Positions 58,053-64,000 of a stretch of DNA of 64,000 nucleotides are shown here, piece after piece. The stretch lies in NCBI RefSeq assembly GCF_003339815.1, contig NZ_PPTT01000008.1, positions 62,001 to 126,000 of the forward strand, written 5' to 3'. The translations under genes were made by a program, and so were the position numbers. Below the pieces are notes generated by a model. That model had not been told where the DNA came from and made no database searches. It saw only the letters and a program-made list of their open reading frames with translations. The DNA comes from Eggerthella sinensis (GTDB taxonomy: Bacteria > Actinomycetota > Coriobacteriia > Coriobacteriales > Eggerthellaceae). Numbering within the stretch: position 1 is the stretch's first letter; each line of letters opens with the position of its first letter.

Positions 58053-58589
58053 CTAGCGTTCGTCCCGCGCGCTGTCGAGGTTGTCGAGGTTGTCGAGACT
58101 GTCGAGCGGCGTCTCGATGACGGCCGTGGGAATGATGGGCTCGGTGCCGTAGCCCAGCACGTCCATGGTGGACTCGGCATCGCGGGCGAGTTCGGCATCG
58201 GCCTCGTCGAGCAACAGCGCCAGCTCCTCGGGCGTGTCGGGCAGCTCGAGATCGTACGCTTCGGCCAGCGCGCGGGCCTGGTCGGCGCGGACGTCGGCGA
58301 GGGCGTCGTCCCCCGCTTCGCGCAGATAGCCGGATGCCAGCAGCAGGCTGCGCGCGATGTACTCGGTGACGCGCGGGTCGACGCCCGACACCTGCATGAC
58401 GCTTGCGATGGACTCGGGCGACAGCGACAGCAGCGTGGCTCCGTCGATATCGGTGGCATCCCCCACCGCCTGCTCGAGCATGTGCGCCGCATCGCGCGGG
58501 TCGCGATCCTCCACCGCGCGCGTCCAGCTGCGGCGGATAGCCTCCGCGAACTGCAGCAGGATACGCATGAGATAGTCCTGTTCGAGCAT
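58053..58589 (-). CDS. DUF6483-like protein
   Basis: A 178-residue cytoplasmic protein. MLEQDYLMRILLQFAEAIRRS at the N-terminus and a following bundle of short helices with TLLSLSPESIASVMQ resemble the DUF6483 family, of unknown function. The end is acidic and repetitive (LDSLDNLDNLDSARDE), encoded by a GTCGAG(G/A)TT short tandem repeat at 58073-58107. AAAGGATC precedes ATG 58589. It lies downstream of ruvB in the same direction but behind a hairpin at 58639-58658. Confidence 0.75.
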   Translation of the reverse strand: MLEQDYLMRILLQFAEAIRRSWTRAVEDRDPRDAAHMLEQAVGDATDIDGATLLSLSPESIASVMQVSGVDPRVTEYIARSLLLASGYLREAGDDALADVRADQARALAEAYDLELPDTPEELALLLDEADAELARDAESTMDVLGYGTEPIIPTAVIETPLDSLDNLDNLDSARDER

Positions 58590-58638
58590 GGCAGATCCTT
58601 TCAAACTTCACAGGTCGGCCAACGCCAGCGAGAGGCGT

Positions 58639-58658
58639 CGGAGCGTCGGCACGCTCCG
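58639..58658. terminator. Hairpin after ruvB
   Basis: CGGAGCGT/ACGCTCCG with loop CGGC, 8 bases beyond the ruvB stop on the minus strand; no T-run. Confidence 0.5.
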
Positions 58659-58665
58659 TCGTCCG

Positions 58666-59751
58666 CTAGGACGTCGGAACCTTGATTCCCAGATGGTCGT
58701 ACGCGCGCTCGGTGCAGATGCGGCCCTTCGGCGTGCGCACGAGCAGGCCCTGCTGCATGAGGTAGGGCTCGTACACGTCCTCAACCGTGTCGGTGTCCTC
58801 CGACAGCGCCGAGGCCAGCGTGGTCAAGCCCACCGGCCGCCCGCCGAACTGCACGGCCAACAGCTCGAGGATGCGATTGTCGATGGCGTCGAGCCCGAGG
58901 GCGTCCACCTCGAAGAAGCTGAGCGCCTGAGCGGCCACGTCTTCGTCGATGGTGCCGTCGCCGCGCACCTGCGCCCAGTCGCGCACGCGCTTGAGCAGCC
59001 GGTTCGCCAAACGCGGGGTGCCGCGGCTGCGCCGGGCGATCTCGAGCGCGCCGTCCTCCTCGATGGCGACGTCCAGGATGGACGCCGAGCGCCGCACGAT
59101 GGAGGCAAGCTCGTCGGGCGAGTAATACTGTAGGCGAAACGCGATGCCGAAGCGATCGCGCAGCGGACCTGTCAGCAAACCGGTACGCGTCGTAGCGCCC
59201 ACGAGCGTGAAGCGCGGTAGGTCGAGGCGGATGGAGCGCGCCGCCGGGCCCTTGCCCACCACGATGTCGAGCGCGAAGTCCTCGAGCGCGGGATACAGCA
59301 CCTCTTCCACCATACGGTTGAGGCGGTGAATCTCGTCGATGAACAGCACGTCGCCTTCCTCGAGGTTCGTGAGGATGGCCGCGAGGTCGCCCGTGCGCTC
59401 GATGGCCGGGCCGCTCGTCGTCTTGATGTTCGCGCCCAGCTCGTTGGCCACGACGGTGGCGAGCGTCGTCTTGCCGAGACCCGGAGGCCCCGAGAACAGG
59501 ATGTGGTCCACCACGTCGCCGCGTGCCTGCGCGGCCTCGATGAGGATGGCGAGGGATTCTTTGATCTTCGTCTGGCCCAGGTAGTCGCCCAGGCGCTTCG
59601 GCCGCAGGCTGCGGTCGAGCGCGAGGTCGTCCTCGGTGAGCGTGGGCGCCACAGCGCGCGAGCGCGCGTCGATCGGCGACGCATCGTCCCCCGCCCCGCA
59701 CGAGCCCGCCTGAAACACGAGCCCCTCTATTTCAATGCCGTTGTCAGCCAT
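58666..59751 (-). CDS. ruvB: Holliday junction branch-migration ATPase RuvB
   Basis: A 361-residue AAA+ motor. After an N-terminal extension of about 35 residues come [16 protein letters not shown], Walker [12 protein letters not shown] near 89, Walker [12 protein letters not shown] near 140, sensor 1 [18 protein letters not shown] near 190 and the C-terminal winged helix ([19 protein letters not shown], then RTPKGR). It drives branch migration with RuvA. AGGCGG precedes the ATG, 6 bases after the ruvA stop. Confidence 0.97.
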   Translation of the reverse strand: MADNGIEIEGLVFQAGSCGAGDDASPIDARSRAVAPTLTEDDLALDRSLRPKRLGDYLGQTKIKESLAILIEAAQARGDVVDHILFSGPPGLGKTTLATVVANELGANIKTTSGPAIERTGDLAAILTNLEEGDVLFIDEIHRLNRMVEEVLYPALEDFALDIVVGKGPAARSIRLDLPRFTLVGATTRTGLLTGPLRDRFGIAFRLQYYSPDELASIVRRSASILDVAIEEDGALEIARRSRGTPRLANRLLKRVRDWAQVRGDGTIDEDVAAQALSFFEVDALGLDAIDNRILELLAVQFGGRPVGLTTLASALSEDTDTVEDVYEPYLMQQGLLVRTPKGRICTERAYDHLGIKVPTS

Positions 59752-59757
59752 AGCCGC

Positions 59758-60360
59758 CTATCTTGCCGAGCTCGATCCCAATCGCTTCAACGCATATTGT
59801 AGCAGCACGCTTTCGGCCGCACCCTCGGGGGCTCCCTTGAGGGCGACGTCGGCCTCCTCGGAGGTGAAGCCCATGGACAAGAGCGCCTCGCGCGTGCCCT
59901 GCAGGTTCGCCGCCGATGCCACCACGGGCGCGGCCTCGTCGAACAGGCTTGCGAGCCCCTCGTCGAACGACCCTTTGAGCTCAAGGATGATGCGCGACGC
60001 CGTCTTCTTTCCCACGCCGGGAATACGCTGCACAGCCGCCACGTCCTGCGCCTGCACGGCCGCGACGAGCGCGGCGGGCGAGAACGCCGACAGCGCGGCG
60101 AGCGCCACCTTCGGCCCGACGCCGCCCACGCCGATCAAGCGCTCGAACAGGGCCTTCTCCTCCAGCGTGAGGAAGCCGAACAGCGACAGCCCGTCGTCGC
60201 GCACCTGCAGAAACGTGTGCACCTCCACGGCGGCGCCGGCCTCGGGCAGCTTCGACAACCCCGCTTGCGACATGTGCACGGCATAGCCGATGCCGCGCAC
60301 TTCGATATAGGCGATGGCCGTGGTCTTCGCGGCCAGCACCCCTTTGAGAAACGCGATCAT
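59758..60360 (-). CDS. ruvA: Holliday junction-binding protein RuvA
   Basis: A 200-residue protein. Domain I opens MIAFLKGVLAAKT with GIGYAVHMS; domain II has the helix-hairpin-helix pair LIGVGGVGPKVALAALS and IPGVGKKTASRIILEL; domain III is the C-terminal helical part after a linker (EALLSMGFTSEEADVAL), which contacts RuvB. It binds four-way junctions as a tetramer. The ATG overlaps the ruvC stop by 4 bases. Confidence 0.97.
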   Translation of the reverse strand: MIAFLKGVLAAKTTAIAYIEVRGIGYAVHMSQAGLSKLPEAGAAVEVHTFLQVRDDGLSLFGFLTLEEKALFERLIGVGGVGPKVALAALSAFSPAALVAAVQAQDVAAVQRIPGVGKKTASRIILELKGSFDEGLASLFDEAAPVVASAANLQGTREALLSMGFTSEEADVALKGAPEGAAESVLLQYALKRLGSSSAR

Positions 60361-60887
60361 AGCCGGTCCTTTCCGAAGCACGCCGCATCGGCGCGGCGGG
60401 CGAAACCTTCGTGCGTCGTATAGCAGATGGCGGCCGCCAGCGCATCGGCGGCGTGGTCGGGCCGCGGGATGTCCTCGAGAGCCAAAAGCTGGCGCACCAT
60501 GTACTGCACCTGGTCTTTCTCGGCCGAGCCCGTACCCACCACCGCCAGCTTGATCTGGCTTGGGGAGAACTCGAGCACCTCGAGGTCGCGCTCGGCGCAC
60601 GCCACGAGGGCCGCGCCGCGCGCCTGGCCCGTGGCGAACGCGCTCTGCACGTTCACGCCGAACCACACGGTTTCGATGCCCACGCACACGGGACGGAAGC
60701 GCGCGATGACCGCGGCCATCTGCTCGTGGATCTTGCGCAGGCGCTGCGCGAGCGGCAGGTCCTTCGCCGTGGACACGCAGCCGTACGCCGTGCACGCGAG
60801 ACGCGGGCCACACTGCTCCACGATGCCCCAGCCCGTGTTGGCCAAGCCGGGGTCGATGCCCAAAATGGTTCGTTCGGTGCGTGCCAT
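60357..60887 (-). CDS. ruvC: Holliday junction resolvase RuvC
   Basis: A 176-residue endonuclease. Catalytic acidic residues are in ILGIDPGLANTGWG (Asp near 11), CVGIETVWFGVN (Glu near 70) and PDHAADALAAAIC (Asp near 145). It cuts junctions held by RuvAB. AAGGAACC precedes ATG 60887. It is first of the ruvCAB operon. Confidence 0.96.
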   Translation of the reverse strand: MARTERTILGIDPGLANTGWGIVEQCGPRLACTAYGCVSTAKDLPLAQRLRKIHEQMAAVIARFRPVCVGIETVWFGVNVQSAFATGQARGAALVACAERDLEVLEFSPSQIKLAVVGTGSAEKDQVQYMVRQLLALEDIPRPDHAADALAAAICYTTHEGFARRADAACFGKDRL

Positions 60888-61002
60888 CGGTTCCTTTTCC
60901 ATCGTTGTCGCGAGCATGATACGTTGCAAACGTTTGTTCGTTCCCATCCTATCACAAAGCCCGCCCCTCAACCGAGGAAAGGTCCGCTTTTTCACACCCT
61001 CG

Positions 61003-61956
61003 TCAGAGGTCCGCTTCCTCGCGTTCGCGCCCCGCGCGGCGATGCGGCACGTGGTCGAGGGAATCAGACAGCTCCTGTTCCAGGAAGGACGCCAGGTCGG
61101 AGCGGCCCTTGATACCCAATTTCGCATAGATGTTGTGCGCGTGGGTTTTCACCGTGCCCACCGAGATGAAAGCCTGCGACCCGATCTGCTGGTTGCTCAT
61201 GCCCGCCGCCAGCATCTCGAGCATCTCCTCCTCGCGTTTCGTCAGATCGTAGCGCTTCGCAACGAGGGGCACGGCCGACGGCGCCGACGCCTCGCGTCGA
61301 CACCGCGCGTACGCATGCAGGTACAGGCACGCGAACACGAGGTTGCAGCCGCCCGACAGCTCCACGAACACGTTGCGCGGGCTTTCCCACCCCGCCGCGA
61401 ACGAACCCACCGACCAGGCGAGATAGCCCACCGAGCAGCATGCGAACGACACGACGAGCGCCTTGATGGCGCGCGGGCTCAGCACGCGGGCCGCCTCGTG
61501 CCCTTCGCGCAGCCCCTTGATGCCGATGCCCATGATGTAGAGCTGCAACACGCCGATGCACAGGTTCTCGGCGAATTCCTCCACCGGCGCCTGCGCAAGC
61601 GAGCCCGCCACTGCCAGATACGTGCAGCACAGGATCCACAGCGCGCCTTCGCGCAGTTCGGGCGGGCGATCGAAGATGAAGCCGGCGATGAGTCGGAACG
61701 TGAGCAGGATAGCCAGATGCAGGTACCCGTAGACGAAGGGCGACGAGCCCGGCGCGGCGCTGAACGTCGCTCGGAACTCGGGAACGAAATCGAACAGGTA
61801 CATCAACACGATGTCGAGCGTGCACAGGCCGAACAGGATGGCGAGCCACAGATGAAGGGTGCTCCTACGGTGCACGTACAGCGCGGCGAACGCCACGCAC
61901 AGGGCCATGTTCGCCATGGTCATAGCCATATCGTAGAAAAACAGCACGTAGATCAC
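61003..61956 (-). CDS. Membrane-embedded LuxR-family regulator no. 6 (shorter type)
   Basis: A 317-residue one-component regulator with about seven hydrophobic segments (residues 1-220), half the membrane length of the other five, and a C-terminal helix-turn-helix: LTKREEEMLEMLAAGMSN and GTVKTHAHNIYAKLGI, ending RSDLASFLEQEL. The start is GTG 61956, with AAGGGGGCGG upstream; an internal ATG 27 bases later is possible. TATAAT at 61985-61990 gives a leader of about 22 bases, and a palindrome lies just upstream. It is divergent from the Tat amidohydrolase gene, its likely target. Confidence 0.85.
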   Translation of the reverse strand: MIYVLFFYDMAMTMANMALCVAFAALYVHRRSTLHLWLAILFGLCTLDIVLMYLFDFVPEFRATFSAAPGSSPFVYGYLHLAILLTFRLIAGFIFDRPPELREGALWILCCTYLAVAGSLAQAPVEEFAENLCIGVLQLYIMGIGIKGLREGHEAARVLSPRAIKALVVSFACCSVGYLAWSVGSFAAGWESPRNVFVELSGGCNLVFACLYLHAYARCRREASAPSAVPLVAKRYDLTKREEEMLEMLAAGMSNQQIGSQAFISVGTVKTHAHNIYAKLGIKGRSDLASFLEQELSDSLDHVPHRRAGREREEADL

Positions 61957-61984
61957 GACACCGCCCCCTTCGGTTGCCCGACCG

Positions 61985-61990
61985 ATTATA
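61985..61990 (-). promoter_or_regulatory. -10 box TATAAT of LuxR gene no. 6
   Basis: Consensus TATAAT on the minus strand 28 bases before the GTG start; no matching -35, which may mean activator dependence. Confidence 0.5.
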
Positions 61991-62010
61991 CCATGCCGTC
62001 TCGCCCGCCC

Positions 62011-62024
62011 CCGCGTATACGCGG
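62011..62024. promoter_or_regulatory. 14-bp perfect palindrome CCGCGTATACGCGG
   Basis: Its centre is 30 bases upstream of the -10 box of the LuxR gene, over the missing -35. LuxR-type dimers bind two-fold symmetric sites, so this is a candidate operator for the adjacent regulator and the divergent amidohydrolase gene. Confidence 0.45.
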
Positions 62025-62216
62025 ACGCCTCTGGCAACGGCGCAACGCCCCCATCTGCGCATTCTCCCGAGGATAGAGAAAAATACACCCCGTTTCGCGG
62101 CGGATCGATCCCGGCGTTGATTGCTCGGGTCGCACCCCGTCCGTATGGTTCGAGCATGGGCCGCCGCGCAGCCGCCGGTCGGCCGGATGGAGGTATGAGG
62201 GAAGGAAGGCATCGCC

Positions 62217-64000
62217 ATGAAGCACAGCGAGAATCAGGGAATGGGAGCCGCCGCGCCGCTGAAGCTGACGCGCCGATCGTTCGTCGCCGGAGCATCGGTG
62301 CTCGCGACAGGAGCGCTGTTGGGAGGGCCGCTCGGATGCAGTGCGCCCGCGCAGGACGCGGCGGACGCCGGCACACCGCCGGTCGAGCAGGCGGCCGATC
62401 TCGTGTTCACGAACGGCCACATCCAAACGCTCGTCAGTGAGAACGACACGGCCGAAGCCGTCGCCGTAGCAGGGGGCTCCATCGTGTACGTGGGCGACGC
62501 CGCGGGCGCCGACGCGTACACGGGCGCCGACACGAAGGTGATGGATCTCAAGGGCGCGTTTCTCTGCCCGGGCTTCATGGACGGCCACCTGCACGGGCCG
62601 CAGCCGTACTACGAGCAGATGTTCCAGATCTCCATCCCCGACGGCACGGCGGACAACGACGAGTACCTGCGCATCATCCGCGCATTCGTGGAGCAACACC
62701 CCGACGACGAGGTGTATTACGGCGGGCCTTTCATGCAGAACGCCTACCTGCAGCCCGACGGCTCGAACCCTGGGCCGCAGAAGGAGGACCTCGACGCCAT
62801 CTGCGCCGACAAGCCCGTCATGATCCGCGACGTGTCGCACCACTCCTACTGGGTGAACAGCAAGGCGCTCGAGATAGCCGGCATCACCGCCGACACCCCC
62901 GACCCCGACGGCGGCTCCATCGTGCGCAACGAGGCCGGCGAGCCGAGCGGTCTGCTCACCGATGCCGCGAAGAACCTCGTGGCGAAGAAGATCGAGGTGC
63001 CCTACTCCGTCGAGAACATGGCGAAGGCCTACGAAGCGTTCCAGGACTACTGCCACGAGCTGGGCATCACGGGCCTCACGAACATCAACCTGTCGGGCAT
63101 CGAGCTCATCCACGCCGAGGCGCTCCACAACATGGACGCGAGGGGCGACCTGCACCTGCGTCAGCGCTTCCTCGTATGGGGGCAACCGGGCATGGGATAC
63201 GAAGGCATCAAGGAGAAGCTCGACGCCGTGGCCGGCTACGAATCGGACATGTTCCAAACCGGCACGGTGAAAATCGTGTACGACGGCGTGACCGAGGGCG
63301 CAACCGCCGTCATGCTCGAGCCGTACCTGCCGGCCGCCGGCAAAGGCGAGGGATGGACCGCCACGAGCGACTGGTCCATCGAGGAGTTCAACCGCGTGGT
63401 GGCCGACCTCGACAAAAACGGGTACCAGGTGCACACGCACGCCATCGGCGACGGGGCGGTGCACGCCTCCCTCGATGCCTACGAGCAGGCCGCCAGCGCG
63501 AACGGCAAGCGCGACGCCCGCCACACCATGGTGCACGTGTGCGCCATCACGCCCGAGGACATCTTGCGCGCTGCCGACCTCGACGTGGTGTGCGACCTGC
63601 AGTTCCTCTGGATGTACAACGACCCGCTGTGCCATTTGGAAACCGCCTTCATCGGGCAGGAGCGCGCCTTCGCCATGTACCCGGCCAAGAACATGCTCGA
63701 GGCGGGCTGCATCCTGAGCGGCGGCAGCGACGGCGCGGTGACCGCCTACGACCCGCTGCTCGAAATCGAGGTGGGCATCACGCGCAACAGCCCCTTCCCC
63801 GGCGAGGAGGACGAGGACTTCTACCGCTGGCCCGAGCAGGGGCTCACGGCCTATCAGATGCTCGAGATGTACACGAAGAACGTCGCGTACGAGAACTACA
63901 TGGAGGACATCGTCGGCACCGTCGAGGTGGGAAAGAAGGCCGATTTCGTCGTGCTCGACCAGAACATCCTCGACATCGACCCGAAGAACATCTCCGAGAC
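62217..64000 (+). CDS. Tat-exported amidohydrolase, YtcJ-like (cut by right edge)
   Basis: The first 594 codons are visible. The signal has LTRRSFVAGASVLATG (Tat) and a lipobox-like PLGC. The mature part begins ADLVFTNGHIQTLV, has the metal-binding H-x-H in FMDGHLHGPQPYY, a HTHAIGDGAVHASLDAY histidine motif, GGSDGAV with the catalytic Asp, and GTVEVGKKADFVVLDQN, all of the YtcJ-type metal-dependent amidohydrolases. It would cleave an amide or related bond outside the membrane; substrate unknown. GGGAAGGAAGG precedes ATG 62217. The end of the protein is beyond the window. Confidence 0.88.
   Translation, partial: MKHSENQGMGAAAPLKLTRRSFVAGASVLATGALLGGPLGCSAPAQDAADAGTPPVEQAADLVFTNGHIQTLVSENDTAEAVAVAGGSIVYVGDAAGADAYTGADTKVMDLKGAFLCPGFMDGHLHGPQPYYEQMFQISIPDGTADNDEYLRIIRAFVEQHPDDEVYYGGPFMQNAYLQPDGSNPGPQKEDLDAICADKPVMIRDVSHHSYWVNSKALEIAGITADTPDPDGGSIVRNEAGEPSGLLTDAAKNLVAKKIEVPYSVENMAKAYEAFQDYCHELGITGLTNINLSGIELIHAEALHNMDARGDLHLRQRFLVWGQPGMGYEGIKEKLDAVAGYESDMFQTGTVKIVYDGVTEGATAVMLEPYLPAAGKGEGWTATSDWSIEEFNRVVADLDKNGYQVHTHAIGDGAVHASLDAYEQAASANGKRDARHTMVHVCAITPEDILRAADLDVVCDLQFLWMYNDPLCHLETAFIGQERAFAMYPAKNMLEAGCILSGGSDGAVTAYDPLLEIEVGITRNSPFPGEEDEDFYRWPEQGLTAYQMLEMYTKNVAYENYMEDIVGTVEVGKKADFVVLDQNILDIDPKNISE

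Overview
This is a GC-rich (roughly 65 percent by eye), densely coded chromosomal segment. Its gene content points to an anaerobic gut actinobacterium of the class Coriobacteriia, most like the Eggerthellaceae (Eggerthella/Gordonibacter relatives). The evidence is: many Tat-exported molybdopterin and flavin reductases, multihaem cytochromes, and six LuxR-type regulators whose N-terminal halves are polytopic membrane domains, alongside conserved housekeeping genes (ruvCAB, secDF, tgt, queA). The genus is an inference; there is no rRNA or tRNA in the window to fix it.

Layout. 1-1.1 kb: a toxin-first toxin-antitoxin pair cut by the window edge and an MGMT-family gene. 1.1-7.9 kb: cobalamin adenosyltransferase, two overlapping FAD enzymes, an AGCS sodium:amino-acid symporter and membrane LuxR no. 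1. 8-14 kb: a minus-strand respiratory operon (Mo-bisPGD oxidoreductase, 16-Cys Fe-S protein, triheme/sulfite-oxidase-fold chimera, second sulfite-oxidase-fold protein). Divergent from it (14.3-16.7 kb) is a histidine kinase with a c-type haem motif in its sensor domain, plus its response regulator. 16.7-22.8 kb: LuxR no. 2 divergent from a second respiratory operon (Fe-S protein, Mo oxidoreductase, NapC/NrfH-like multihaem cytochrome, MsrQ-like membrane protein). 22.9-26 kb: a second AGCS symporter, an XRE regulator with twin operators, a HigBA-like pair and an ATC-hydrolase-like enzyme. 26.1-29.8 kb: FMN riboswitch and a complete riboflavin ECF transporter (RibU-EcfA1-EcfA2-EcfT). 30-31 kb: small genes around a perfect-palindrome operator. 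31.2-39 kb: LuxR no. 3, an M20 amidohydrolase/YfcC transporter pair, LuxR no. 4, and a Tat flavoprotein reductase. 39-40.4 kb: dispersed repeats and a leaderless nuclease-like gene. 40.6-46.2 kb: secDF, tgt, a HAD hydrolase, queH. 46.2-46.5 kb: REP-like repeats. 46.5-52.3 kb: a galactoside operon (MFS, GH2, galK, galT). 52.4-54 kb: queA and a cold-shock gene. 54-58 kb: second Tat flavoprotein reductase and LuxR no. 5. 58-61 kb: a DUF6483-type gene and ruvCAB. 61-64 kb: LuxR no. 6 divergent from a Tat-exported amidohydrolase that runs off the right edge.

How it fits together. The dominant theme is respiration with exported reductases. Electrons from the quinone pool would pass through membrane/haem/Fe-S carriers to Tat-exported Mo or FAD enzymes, each probably specific for an organic or inorganic acceptor. 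Nearly every such module, and the transporter/hydrolase pair, is paired with its own membrane-embedded LuxR regulator, suggesting one-component substrate sensing. One module instead has a haem-containing two-component system. Riboflavin import under an FMN riboswitch would supply the flavoenzymes. At the DNA level the window shows promoters whose -10 box lies 6-7 nt from the start codon (leaderless mRNAs), perfect intergenic hairpins without U-tracts, convergent genes sharing stop codons, and a family of GCGCAATGGGGG-type inverted repeats.
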